Assembly: GCA_000433355.1 (NCBI GenBank)
Contig: FR893178.1
Location: 4,096-50,862 of the forward strand
Direction of reading: 5' to 3'
Length of the DNA stretch: 46,767 bases
Origin: Alistipes sp. CAG:435
GTDB taxonomy: Bacteria; Bacteroidota; Bacteroidia; Bacteroidales; UBA932
Shown here: positions 16,122-23,958 of the stretch, one piece after another
Position numbering within the stretch: the first letter of the stretch is position 1
How the letters are laid out: every line of letters begins with the position of its first letter
Position numbers and translations under genes: made by a program
Notes under the pieces: model-generated
What the model saw: the letters and a program-made list of their open reading frames with translations, nothing else
Databases searched by the model: none
What the model was told of the DNA's origin: nothing

Positions 16122-16910
16122 TCAGTCGTCGGTCTCGGGGTCGGCCATGATGGTGGTGCCGGCATTCAGGGCGGAGGCGGAGGTGATGACGACTCTGGAG
16201 ACACCGGAGTTGATGGCTTCAAAGGCGTTCTGGAGTTTCGGGATCATTCCCTCGGAGATGGTGCCGTCGGCGACCATCGGGGCGAAATCGGAACTGGTTA
16301 TGGTCGGAATCACGCTCAACGGGTCGCTCAGGTCCTTCATCACGCCCGGCGTGGACGAGCAATATGTCAGGGTCACGTCATAGACTGAGGCGAGGGCCTG
16401 GGCAACGGACGAGGCGATCGTGTCGGCGTTGGTGTTCAGCATCGAGCCTTCCTTGTCATGGGTCAGCGGGGCGAGAACAGGCACGGCGCCGGACTCAAGG
16501 AGGTTTTCCAAAGCCTTGGCGTTGACGTACTTGATGTCACCTACGTAACCGAAGTTGATTGGCTGTACGGGGCGCTTCACACTCATAATCAGATTGAGGT
16601 CAGCGCCGGTAAGGCCAATGGCATTGACACCAAGGGCTTGCAGACGCGCAACCAGATTCTTGTTGACAAGTCCGCCGTAAACCATCGTCACGACCTTCAG
16701 CATCTCGGCGCTGGTGATCCTGCGGCCATCGATCATCTGGGTCTCCACGCCCAGCCTGGCCGCCACCTCGGTGGCGATCTTGCCGCCTCCGTGCACGAGA
16801 ATCTTTCTGCCCTTGAGGCTTGAGAATGACATCAGGAGGGACTGGAGAGACTCCTCGTTCTCCACTATGGCTCCCCCCACCTTAATTATATTCAATGAAT
16901 CCTTTATCAT
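16122..16910 (-). CDS. argB: N-acylglutamate kinase
   Basis: ArgB phosphorylates the gamma-carboxylate of N-acetyl- (or here perhaps N-succinyl-) glutamate, the second step of arginine synthesis. The 262-residue amino-acid-kinase fold has IIKVGGAIV near 8-16, the HGGGK nucleotide/substrate loop at 40-44, and a late NTNADTIASSVAQAL segment. An upstream extension to 16982 is open but runs into palindromic repeats, and the ATG at 16910 gives the normal start MIKDSLNIIKVGG. It is the last gene of the minus-strand arg cluster, separated from argF' by 119 bases that hold palindromic elements; the other arg genes are nearly abutting. Confidence 0.93.
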   Translation of the reverse strand: MIKDSLNIIKVGGAIVENEESLQSLLMSFSSLKGRKILVHGGGKIATEVAARLGVETQMIDGRRITSAEMLKVVTMVYGGLVNKNLVARLQALGVNAIGLTGADLNLIMSVKRPVQPINFGYVGDIKYVNAKALENLLESGAVPVLAPLTHDKEGSMLNTNADTIASSVAQALASVYDVTLTYCSSTPGVMKDLSDPLSVIPTITSSDFAPMVADGTISEGMIPKLQNAFEAINSGVSRVVITSASALNAGTTIMADPETDD

Positions 16911-16933
16911 ATTCGTTTTTCTCAAAATTATTT

Positions 16934-17013
16934 CCGTACACCAAAGAGGCTTTTCCTGTACCAAACGATGACAAAAGGCCATTTGGTACAGGAGAGGCCC
17001 CTTTCCTGTACCG
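16934..17013. repeat. Palindromic array between argB and argF' (about 50-bp period)
   Basis: Four GTAC-containing half-sites at 16936, 16958, 16986 and 17008 are spaced 22, 28 and 22 bases. They make GTACA-N16-TGTAC (16936-16961), GTACCAAA-N16-TTTGGTAC (16958-16989) and GGTACA-N16-TGTACC (16985-17012), each with a 16-base core. The segment TTTCCTGTACC is repeated directly 50 bases apart. The cores, read in the matching direction, begin GGAAAAGCC and GGAGAGGCC, like the element at 9834. Lying inside the arg operon, they would be transcribed and could fold in the RNA. Confidence 0.75.
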
Positions 17014-17029
17014 TTTCCGCAACAAAGTC

Positions 17030-17980
17030 TTATTGCAGATCCTCCAGCATCCTCTTCATCACCACCTGGGCGGAGACGACGCGGTTGGCGGCCTCCGGAA
17101 TCACGATGCTGCGAGGGGAATCAATCACCTCGTCGGTCACGATCATATTCCTTCGCACAGGAAGGCAGTGCATGAAGTAGGCGTTGTCGGTGACGGCCAT
17201 CTGGCGCGCTCCGACTGTCCATGCACGATCCTGACTGAGGATCTGGCCGTAGTGTGAGACGGAGGACCAGTTCTTGGCATAGATGAAGTCCGCACCCTCA
17301 AAGGCCTTCATCTGGTCGTACTCCACACGGGCATCGCCGACGAACTGAGGATCAAGCTCGTAGCCTTCCGGATGGGTGATGACGAAATCCACATCGGCGG
17401 CATTCATCCACTCGGCGAACGAGTTAGGCACAGCCTGAGGCAGCGCACGCGGATGCGGAGCCCAGGTCAGGACCACCTTCGGACGCGCCACGCTTTTATA
17501 TTCATTGATCGTGATGAGGTCGGCGAAGGCCTGGCACGGATGGACGGTGGCTGATTCGAGGCTGATGACAGGTTTGCCGGAATATTCAATGAACTGCCTG
17601 AGAATGGTCTCGTTGTAGTCGAAGGACTTGTCCTTCAGGCCGGCGAACGAGCGCACTCCGATGATGTCACAGTAGCTGCCGATGACAGGGATCGCCTCAC
17701 GCAGATGCTCCGGCTTGTCGCCGTCCATCACCACGCCCATCTCGGTCTCAAGTTTCCAGCTGTCGCCGTTGACATTGAGGACTATCGTGTTCATTCCCAG
17801 ATTCATGGCCGCCTTCTGGCTGCTCAGGCGGGTGCGCAGGCTGCTGTTGAAGAAAATCAGAATGATCGTCTTGTTCCTGCCCAGATTCTGCCATGCGAAC
17901 GGGGTCGCCTTGACCTGCTTCGCCTCCTCAAGCGCCTTGCCGAGGTCGCCTATGTCACCTACGTGAAAAAAACTTCTCAT
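17030..17980 (-). CDS. argF': N-succinylornithine carbamoyltransferase (ArgF')
   Basis: This transferase uses carbamoyl phosphate to carbamylate an N-acylated ornithine, replacing ordinary ornithine carbamoyltransferase. The 316 residues match the Bacteroides enzyme closely, as far as I recall that sequence. The carbamoyl-phosphate loop is NSSLRTR at 45-51, and VHPCQAFADL follows the mid-protein linker. The C-terminal HCLPVRRNMI is the family motif. The MDGDKPEHL segment has proline at residue 90. In the literature, proline there marks succinylornithine enzymes (B. fragilis) and glutamate marks acetylornithine enzymes (Xanthomonas), so succinylornithine is the likely substrate. The ATG overlaps the argD stop (ATGA). 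Confidence 0.93.
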   Translation of the reverse strand: MRSFFHVGDIGDLGKALEEAKQVKATPFAWQNLGRNKTIILIFFNSSLRTRLSSQKAAMNLGMNTIVLNVNGDSWKLETEMGVVMDGDKPEHLREAIPVIGSYCDIIGVRSFAGLKDKSFDYNETILRQFIEYSGKPVISLESATVHPCQAFADLITINEYKSVARPKVVLTWAPHPRALPQAVPNSFAEWMNAADVDFVITHPEGYELDPQFVGDARVEYDQMKAFEGADFIYAKNWSSVSHYGQILSQDRAWTVGARQMAVTDNAYFMHCLPVRRNMIVTDEVIDSPRSIVIPEAANRVVSAQVVMKRMLEDLQ

Positions 17981-19098
17981 AATACTTCCTTCAATGCGTC
18001 AATGAATATGTCAACGTCCGCCTTGGTAAGTGTGAGCGGGGCAAGAAGGCGGATCATATTCTTGCCGGAAACGCCTGTGAATACGTGCTTTTCGTAGAGG
18101 AGGCGGCCTCTGATCTCGGCGATCGGTTCATTGAATTCTATGCCGACCATGAGTCCGCGGCCACGCACCTCCCTGATTCTCGGAGAGGCCGGAATGGAAT
18201 TCTTCAGATACTCTCCTACCTCAAAAGCGTTCGCAACGAGATTCTCTTCCTTGAATATGTCAGCGACGGCGTTTGCCGCGGCCATCGCGAGGTAATTGCC
18301 TCCGAATGTGGTGCCTAGCATTCCCTTTGTGGCCTCGAACTCAGGAGAGATGAGGACTCCGCCGATCGGGAAACCGTTCGCCATTCCCTTGGCCATCGTG
18401 ACGATGTCCGGCTTGATTCCGGCCCATTGGTGGGCGAAGAACCTGCCGCTGCGGCCGTAGCCGCTCTGGATCTCGTCCAGAATCAGCACCACGCCGGCTT
18501 CCTTGGTGACCTGACGAAGGTCTCTCATGAACCGGTCATCAGGGATGACGATTCCGCCGACCCCCTGGATGCCTTCGATGATCACGCCGGCGACATCGCT
18601 CTTGGCAAGTTCTGCTCTCACTGCCTCAATGTCATTCAGCGGCAGGAAAGTGACTTTGTGATGCGAGTTGAACGGCGCTGAATACTTAGGATTGTCGGTG
18701 ACGGCCACCGCTCCGGAGGTTCTTCCGTGGAAGGCTCCCTTGAACGCGATCATCCTGTCCTTTCCGGTGTGGAAAGAGGCCAGTTTGAGGGCGTTCTCAT
18801 TGGCCTCCGCTCCTGAGTTGATCAGGAAGAGGGAGTAATCCTGTAGTCCGGATAGTTCACCGATCTTTCCGGCCAGCTCGACCTGAAGCGGATTCTTCAC
18901 GCTGTTGGAGTAGAAGCCGATCTTGTTCAGCTGGTCGGTTATGGCAGCCACGTATTTCGGGTGACAGTGGCCGACTGAGATGACGGCGTGGCCTCCGTAG
19001 AGGTCGAGATATTCCTGACCCTTGTCATCCCAGATTCTGGTGCCTTTGGCTTTGACGGGAGTCACATCAAAGAGGCTATATACATCGAATAAGTTCAT
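17977..19098 (-). CDS. argD: N-acylornithine aminotransferase
   Basis: ArgD transfers an amino group from glutamate to N-acylglutamate semialdehyde, giving N-acylornithine for ArgF'. It is a class III PLP-dependent aminotransferase of 373 residues. NSGAEANENALK (94-105) holds the cofactor-phosphate glycine loop, Asp208 in LILDEIQSGYGR pairs with the pyridine nitrogen, and Lys237 in VTMAKGMANGFPIG forms the Schiff base. Its stop overlaps the argF' start, and its start lies 15 bases after the argC stop. Two Asp-Ile-Phe stretches are encoded GAC ATA TTC, using the otherwise rare ATA codon. Confidence 0.95.
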   Translation of the reverse strand: MNLFDVYSLFDVTPVKAKGTRIWDDKGQEYLDLYGGHAVISVGHCHPKYVAAITDQLNKIGFYSNSVKNPLQVELAGKIGELSGLQDYSLFLINSGAEANENALKLASFHTGKDRMIAFKGAFHGRTSGAVAVTDNPKYSAPFNSHHKVTFLPLNDIEAVRAELAKSDVAGVIIEGIQGVGGIVIPDDRFMRDLRQVTKEAGVVLILDEIQSGYGRSGRFFAHQWAGIKPDIVTMAKGMANGFPIGGVLISPEFEATKGMLGTTFGGNYLAMAAANAVADIFKEENLVANAFEVGEYLKNSIPASPRIREVRGRGLMVGIEFNEPIAEIRGRLLYEKHVFTGVSGKNMIRLLAPLTLTKADVDIFIDALKEVL

Positions 19099-19113
19099 AA
19101 TATGATTCGAATA

Positions 19114-20094
19114 TTAAAAACGAGTGCCTTTGAGGTGAAGACCGGTGCCCTCCGGGAGGCCGAAAATGAGGTTCATATTCTCGACCGCCTGACCGGAAGC
19201 GCCTTTCACGAGATTGTCGATTATGCTGATCACGTGGAGCTTACGGCCGTGTTTACGTACATTGAGCACACATTTATTCGTGTTCACGACCATCTTCAGA
19301 TCCGGATTCGTGTCGATCACGTGCACGAAAGGCTCGCCCTTGTAGTAGTCTTTGTAAAGCGCAACTGCTTCTTCCTCGGAGAGGTCGCAATCAAAATAAA
19401 CCGATGCCAGGATTCCTCTTGTGAAGTCTCCTCTGACCGGAACGAAGTTCAACTCGCCCTCGTAACTTGGAGCGAGAGTGTGGAGGGTCTCCCCTATCTC
19501 GCCAAGATGCTGATGGGTAAACGCCTTATAGACAGAGAGGTTATTGGCCCGCCAACTGAAATGAGTGGTCTCGGACGGAGCCTGTCCCGCACCGGTCGAT
19601 CCGGTGATTCCCGTCACGTGAACCTCAGGCAGTTTGTCAGCCTTCGCCATAGGCAGAAGCGCCAACTGGATAGAGGTCGCGAAGCAGCCAGGATTGGCGA
19701 TATGCTTAGCCTTCACGATCTTGTCTCTGAATGCCTCTGGAAGTCCATAGACAAAATCCTCCGCATCGGCGGCCAGACGGAAATCGTTGCTGAGATCGAT
19801 GATAGCACCCTTATAACTCTCTGGCAAAGAATGGACAAAGCCTTTTGATTTTCCGTGACCGGAACAAAGGAATATTACATCGGCCTCTTCCACAGGGGCT
19901 TCCGCACTGAACTTCAGATCTGTCTCTCCCAACAAATCCTGATGCGCTGACCACACAGGCTCACCGGCGTGGCTGCCGCTCTGCGCGAAGACAACCTTCA
20001 CGGCCGGATGATTGGCCAGAATCCGCAGAAGCTCGCCGGCCGTGTAGCCGGCGGCCCCTACGATCCCTACCTTTATATACTCATTTATAATCAT
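19114..20094 (-). CDS. argC: N-acyl-gamma-glutamyl-phosphate reductase
   Basis: ArgC reduces the N-acylglutamyl phosphate made by ArgB to the semialdehyde with NADPH. The 326-residue protein has the Rossmann start VGIVGAAGYTAGELLRIL (9-26), LSNDFR at 101-106, and the catalytic Cys137 in ANPGCFATSIQLAL. The GSTGAGQAPSETTHFSWRANN segment is typical of bacterial ArgC. It lies 22 bases downstream of argG and 15 upstream of argD. The protein could also start a few codons later, but the chosen ATG gives the normal N-terminus. Confidence 0.95.
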   Translation of the reverse strand: MIINEYIKVGIVGAAGYTAGELLRILANHPAVKVVFAQSGSHAGEPVWSAHQDLLGETDLKFSAEAPVEEADVIFLCSGHGKSKGFVHSLPESYKGAIIDLSNDFRLAADAEDFVYGLPEAFRDKIVKAKHIANPGCFATSIQLALLPMAKADKLPEVHVTGITGSTGAGQAPSETTHFSWRANNLSVYKAFTHQHLGEIGETLHTLAPSYEGELNFVPVRGDFTRGILASVYFDCDLSEEEAVALYKDYYKGEPFVHVIDTNPDLKMVVNTNKCVLNVRKHGRKLHVISIIDNLVKGASGQAVENMNLIFGLPEGTGLHLKGTRF

Positions 20095-20116
20095 TTATTT
20101 CATAAATAATTATCAT

Positions 20117-21343
20117 CTACAATTCCTTTTCAAGCTGTTCTCCTTCGTCCTTGTGGGCGGTGTAGTAAACACGCAGAGGGGTGGAAGTCACCTTAATGAA
20201 GCCCTTGGCGTCCTCACTGGTCCAGCCTTTCTGCATCTCGCCATATTCACCGAACTTGGTCTTGACAAGATCGCACGGCGAATCCACGCCGACGGTCGAG
20301 AACGACCATGGACGAAGTTCCATCGTCACCTTGCCGGTCACGTTCCTCTGGCTGCTCTCCAGCATCGCCTCGATGTCCCTCATCACAGGCTCAAGGTACT
20401 GGCTCTCGTGCAGGAACATCCCGTACCAGTTGGAAACCTGATCCTTCCAGTACTGCTGCCATTTGCTGAGGGTGAACTTCTCAAGGAACTTGTGGGCGGC
20501 GATGATGAGCATAGGAGCGGCGGCCTCGAAGCCGACACGTCCCTTGATGCCAATGATGGTGTCCCCGACGTGCATATCCCGGCCGATGCCGTAAGGAGCG
20601 GCGATAGACTCAATCTCCTGAATGGCAGTCACTTTGTCAGCGAACTTCTTGCCGTTGACAGCAACGATCTCACCTTTCTCGAACTCGATCTCGATGGTCT
20701 CGGAGCCATCCTTTGTGATCTGTTTCAGATACGCCTCCTCCGGAAGTCCCTGGGTGGAGTCCAGAATCTCGCCTCCACAGATGGAAGTGCCCCAAAGGCC
20801 GACATTGTAGGAATATTTAAGTTTCTTGAAATCAGCCTTGAAGCCGTGCTCATTAAGGTAATCAACCTCAAACTGGCGGGTCAGAGCCATATCCCTTGTC
20901 AAGGTGATGATCTCTATCCCCGGAGCCATCACAAGGAAAGTCATGTCAAAACGGACCTGATCGTTGCCGGCGCCAGTCGAACCGTGGGCGATGGCGTCAG
21001 CGCCAATCGCTTTCGCGTAGCGGGCGATGGCCATAGCCTGGAATATCCTCTCGGAAGAGACCGAGATCGGATATGTACCGTTCCTCAGCACATTGCCGAA
21101 GATCATATAACGGAGGCTCTTGTCGTAATATTCCTTGGTCACATCAAGGGTGACATATTCCTTCGCACCCAGTTCGTAGGCATGCTTCTCATTGTCTTTC
21201 AGCTGCTCAGCGCTGAATCCGCCGGTGTTCGCACACGCGGCGTAAACCTCATAGCCCTTTTCCTTGGCCAGGTACATCACCGTGAAGGATGTGTCCAGAC
21301 CGCCGCTGAAAGCGACCACTACTTTCTTCTTTTCCATATTCAT
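20117..21343 (-). CDS. argG: Argininosuccinate synthase
   Basis: ArgG joins citrulline and aspartate with ATP to form argininosuccinate, after the acyl group has been removed from N-acylcitrulline. The PP-loop FSGGLDTS is at 12-19 in the 408-residue protein, with HGSTGAGNDQVRFD in the middle and the family's C-terminal synthase domain after it. The ATG at 21343 overlaps the previous stop by one base (TAATG); the second ATG, two codons in (MEKKK), is equally possible. No argH is in the window, so the last step of the pathway is encoded elsewhere. Confidence 0.95.
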   Translation of the reverse strand: MNMEKKKVVVAFSGGLDTSFTVMYLAKEKGYEVYAACANTGGFSAEQLKDNEKHAYELGAKEYVTLDVTKEYYDKSLRYMIFGNVLRNGTYPISVSSERIFQAMAIARYAKAIGADAIAHGSTGAGNDQVRFDMTFLVMAPGIEIITLTRDMALTRQFEVDYLNEHGFKADFKKLKYSYNVGLWGTSICGGEILDSTQGLPEEAYLKQITKDGSETIEIEFEKGEIVAVNGKKFADKVTAIQEIESIAAPYGIGRDMHVGDTIIGIKGRVGFEAAAPMLIIAAHKFLEKFTLSKWQQYWKDQVSNWYGMFLHESQYLEPVMRDIEAMLESSQRNVTGKVTMELRPWSFSTVGVDSPCDLVKTKFGEYGEMQKGWTSEDAKGFIKVTSTPLRVYYTAHKDEGEQLEKEL

Positions 21344-21960
21344 TAATTTTTGTTGTCATTCTCGGCCTCGTCGATCCTGCGGATCCTTTCGAGGACTTCC
21401 TGCGGGATTTTCGCCGGAAGATGCTCCTCCGGATCGAATAGCATTCCCGTGCAGATGCAATATTTTCTGTCGGTGCGCTTGAGCACATCCACATTGACGC
21501 ACCCCTCGCAGCCTTTCCAGAAGGCCTCGTCGCTGGTGAGCTCGGCGAAAGTCACCGGCTTGTAGCCCAGCTGGGTATTCATCGTCATCACCGCCGCACC
21601 GCTTGTGAGACTGAATATCTTGGCGTGCGGCCAGCGTGTGCGGGCCAGCGAGAATGTCAGATCCTTTATCCTCTTAGCAAGTCCCAAACCACGGAAATCC
21701 GGATGCACGATCAGTCCGGATGTAGTCACGTACTGCTTGTGCTCCCATGTCTCGATATAACTGAATCCAGCGAATTTCTCGCCCTGAAGAGCGATCACGG
21801 CCTTGGCCTCCTTGATCTTCTGGGCGACATATTCCGGCTTTCTCTTCGCGATGCCGGTGCCCCTTACCTTGGCCGCCTCCTCTATTGTCTTTAGAATCTC
21901 ATCGACATAAATGAGGTGCTTGTCCGAAGCGACCTCAACAGTCAATTCGTCCTGCGTCAT
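21343..21960 (-). CDS. GNAT acyltransferase, probable first enzyme of arginine synthesis
   Basis: A 205-residue protein of the GNAT fold. The acyl-CoA loop is in VHPDFRGLGLAKRIKDL (86-102), followed by a strand and NTQLGYKP. After the core comes a Cys cluster, Cys151, Cys154, Cys168 and Cys170 (CEGC and CIC), unusual for GNATs and perhaps metal-binding. The gene sits between argR and argG, where Bacteroides carries a similar gene. Since no argA or argJ is present in the window, it is the best candidate for acylating glutamate, with acetyl- or succinyl-CoA as donor. Given the Pro90 of ArgF', succinyl-CoA is plausible; this is inference. Confidence 0.8.
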   Translation of the reverse strand: MTQDELTVEVASDKHLIYVDEILKTIEEAAKVRGTGIAKRKPEYVAQKIKEAKAVIALQGEKFAGFSYIETWEHKQYVTTSGLIVHPDFRGLGLAKRIKDLTFSLARTRWPHAKIFSLTSGAAVMTMNTQLGYKPVTFAELTSDEAFWKGCEGCVNVDVLKRTDRKYCICTGMLFDPEEHLPAKIPQEVLERIRRIDEAENDNKN

Positions 21961-21980
21961 CTTTTGTTTAGTCCGTTAAA

Positions 21981-22478
21981 TTAATTAACCCTTTTGGTCT
22001 CGATGCCTTTGAATATCTCAGAAAGAGACGATGTCACATCTTCGTGCCGGAATCCTTCCCTCAGCACAAGCAGGATCGTGTCATCACCGGCCAACGTGCC
22101 CATAACCTCCGGAAGATGCCCCTCGTCAATGATAGAGGCGATCATCCCGGCATGGCCAGGCCTCGTCTTGATCACCGCCATCGAGCCGGAAAACTCCAGA
22201 CTGTCGATGCTATCAGATGACATTGAGGATTCACGGAGGCTGTTACGCAACATTCCAGGCTGGGGAAGACTGTAACTGTAACCGCTTCCGTCATGTATCT
22301 TGGTGATTCTCAATTCTCTGATATCCCTTGACAAAGTCGCTTGAGCGACGCTGAGCCCACGCTGTTCCAGCAGCGTGGAAAGTTCCTCCTGATTAGAGAC
22401 CCTGTTATCCTTGATCACCTCGCGGATTATTCTTTGCCTTTCAAGCTTACCTTTCATATCAAAAGCATATTTATTCAA
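21981..22478 (-). CDS. argR: Arginine repressor
   Basis: ArgR binds DNA as a hexamer with arginine as co-repressor and controls arginine genes. The 165-residue protein has an N-terminal winged helix with recognition-helix segment VAQATLSRDIREL (44-56) and a C-terminal oligomerisation and arginine-binding domain with GTLAGDDTILLV at 127-138, whose acidic pair contacts arginine. An ATG seven codons in (MKGKLERQRI) is an alternative start. It is the first gene of the cluster, so autoregulation of the whole operon is likely. A TATATTTG box lies at 22487-22494, just before the ATG, without a clear -33 TTTG. Confidence 0.95.
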   Translation of the reverse strand: MNKYAFDMKGKLERQRIIREVIKDNRVSNQEELSTLLEQRGLSVAQATLSRDIRELRITKIHDGSGYSYSLPQPGMLRNSLRESSMSSDSIDSLEFSGSMAVIKTRPGHAGMIASIIDEGHLPEVMGTLAGDDTILLVLREGFRHEDVTSSLSEIFKGIETKRVN

Positions 22479-22486
22479 ACGTTCTG

Positions 22487-22494
22487 CAAATATA
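22487..22494 (-). promoter_or_regulatory. -7 promoter box before argR
   Basis: TATATTTG on the minus strand matches TAnnTTTG and lies 8 bases before the first argR ATG (22478), or 29 before the second (22457). No TTTG -33 element lies 19-21 bases upstream, as would suit a regulated promoter. Confidence 0.5.
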
Positions 22495-22562
22495 TGTATA
22501 TTTTTTCAACATTTTGGCATTATTAACGAATATTTTTCAGGAATGATGAGAATATCATGAGA

Positions 22563-22606
22563 CTTGGAACGAATCGCCCCCAATATGCAACCATATTCAT
22601 TCCAAG
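22563..22606. repeat. Inverted repeat between argR and the dehydrogenase gene
   Basis: CTTGGAACGAAT (22563-22574) and ATTCATTCCAAG (22595-22606) pair at 11 of 12 positions, plus a possible wobble, around a 20-base loop. It stands directly before a second, stronger hairpin. Confidence 0.5.
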
Positions 22607-22613
22607 GCGTTGA

Positions 22614-22662
22614 ATATTCAAGGAGGCTCCAAGCCTGATCGACTTGAAGCCTCCTTGAATAT
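22614..22662 (-). terminator. Strong hairpin after the 2-hydroxyacid dehydrogenase gene
   Basis: The arms at 22614-22633 and 22643-22662 are 20 bases with one mismatch and a 9-base loop. The stem lies 43 bases after the stop of the minus-strand dehydrogenase gene, where a terminator is expected. No T run follows on the minus strand, so it may act by another route or be a fold-back element. Confidence 0.5.
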
Positions 22663-22705
22663 CACTCCCAAAGGTCAACCGGACAAGGACCATGGAAGGC
22701 TATGC

Positions 22706-23632
22706 TCAAAAGCCCTTTGCTATGTTGTCAGCGATGGATTGTATCAGACGTTCACGAGCCTCGATGCTTGCCCAGGCGATGTGAGGAGTCATGCTGAGAC
22801 GTTCCGGATGTCTGGTATGGAGAAGAGGATGGTTCTCCGGTATCGGTTCGGTCGAATAGACATCCAGGCCCGCTCCCCCAATGACACCCTCGTCAATGAC
22901 TTTAGCCAAGGCTTCCTCCACGACTATCCCACCTCGTCCCATATTCACGATGATGGCTTTCGGTTTCATCATCCTGAGTTCTTTCTCACCGACAAGGCCG
23001 GCTGTGCGCTCATTGTACGGAGCGTGCACGGAAATGACATCGGACTTGCGCATAAGGTGCTCAAGAGAGACCGACGGATACTCTTCGGAATGGTTTGTTC
23101 CGGAAGTGGAGTAATAGATGACTTTCATCCCAAACGCGGATCCGATTCTGGCAACTTTTGAGCCTATCGCGCCCAGACCAATGACACCCAACACCTTGCC
23201 AGTCATTTCAATGAATGGCCTTGAATAATCAGTGAACAACCCGCTGCGTGAATATGCCCCGGACTTCACGACATTGTCAAAATAGGCCCCGTTGCCCAGA
23301 AGGTTAAGAATATGCATGAATGTTTCCTGAACAACGGAATCCGTGGAATAGCCGGCGACATTCCTGACAATCACTCCATGTCTGGCGCAGGCATCCACAT
23401 CAATATTGTTTATGCCGGTGCCGGCCTCACAGACAAGCCGAAGTTTCGGCGCCGCCTCCAGCAGCAGGTCATTCACCTTTATCTTGTTCACAATCAAAAC
23501 TTCGCAATCACTTACCCTGCCGATGGACTCCTCCGGAGTCGAATTCGGCCAGGCTGTCAATTCCCCTACTCTTTCAATCGGAGCCAACGATGACGTCCCC
23601 ATCGTCCCGGCATCCAAAAACACTATCTTCAT
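22706..23632 (-). CDS. D-isomer-specific 2-hydroxyacid dehydrogenase
   Basis: An NAD-dependent dehydrogenase of 308 residues, glycerate/phosphoglycerate dehydrogenase-like. The nucleotide-binding motif is GVIGLGAIGSKVA in the second domain. Other family features are CEAGTGINNID before it, NMGRGGIV after it, and the catalytic acid-base histidine in MTPHIAWAS near the end. Gut Bacteroidales annotate similar proteins as hydroxypyruvate/glycerate dehydrogenases, but the substrate cannot be fixed from sequence. It lacks the ACT domain of long SerA enzymes. No operon partner: tRNA-Leu is upstream on the same strand behind its own terminator-like hairpin. Confidence 0.9.
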   Translation of the reverse strand: MKIVFLDAGTMGTSSLAPIERVGELTAWPNSTPEESIGRVSDCEVLIVNKIKVNDLLLEAAPKLRLVCEAGTGINNIDVDACARHGVIVRNVAGYSTDSVVQETFMHILNLLGNGAYFDNVVKSGAYSRSGLFTDYSRPFIEMTGKVLGVIGLGAIGSKVARIGSAFGMKVIYYSTSGTNHSEEYPSVSLEHLMRKSDVISVHAPYNERTAGLVGEKELRMMKPKAIIVNMGRGGIVVEEALAKVIDEGVIGGAGLDVYSTEPIPENHPLLHTRHPERLSMTPHIAWASIEARERLIQSIADNIAKGF

Positions 23633-23820
23633 CTCTTCCGAAATTTTCCACTAATATAAGCATTTTTGCGATTCTATGACACGCCCGTCCAAAGCCCTTT
23701 TGCCGGACCAATCTGTATAACCGGGGACATTGTCCGCCAGAACCGAGGTGGTTCCGTGAATCCTTTTCCCGTGTTCCTCCGGGGATGTCACAAAGTGACC
23801 GATGATTGAATATTATGATT

Positions 23821-23855
23821 GAGGGTGGCCAAAAAGATACTTTTTAGCCACCCTC
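23821..23855 (-). terminator. Terminator-like hairpin after tRNA-Leu
   Basis: GAGGGTGGC (23821-23829) and GCCACCCTC (23847-23855) are perfect 9-base arms, and the inner AAAAAG/CTTTTT pair extends the stem almost to the loop. It begins 7 bases beyond the tRNA 3' end on the minus strand. Confidence 0.6.
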
Positions 23856-23862
23856 GTTCCTG

Positions 23863-23945
23863 TGCGCGGGATGAGAGTCGAACTCACACGTCGCAATTGA
23901 CACTAGCTCCTGAAACTAGCGCGTCTACCATTTCGCCACCCGCGC
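23863..23945 (-). tRNA. tRNA-Leu (anticodon CAG)
   Basis: On the minus strand a complete class II tRNA folds. The acceptor stem is GCGCGGG paired with CCCGCGC. The D-arm has the conserved AAATGGTAGACGC. The anticodon arm CTAGT/GCTAG closes loop TTCAGGA with CAG as bases 34-36. A long variable arm follows, and the T-arm contains GTTCGACTC. The total is 83 bases including an A discriminator; CCA is not encoded. Leucine is also expected from the long variable arm. A perfect promoter lies just upstream. Confidence 0.95.
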
Positions 23946-23958
23946 TTGAAATGGATTG

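Noticed and set aside
16911..16982. N-terminal extension of ArgB by 24 residues
   Set aside because: It is encoded by the palindromic array, and the homologous start is MIKDSLNIIKVGG at 16910.
22611..22620. TGAATATTCA as an ArgR operator
   Set aside because: It lacks the spacing between half-boxes of known ArgR sites, lies about 130 bases before argR, and GAATAT words are common throughout the window.
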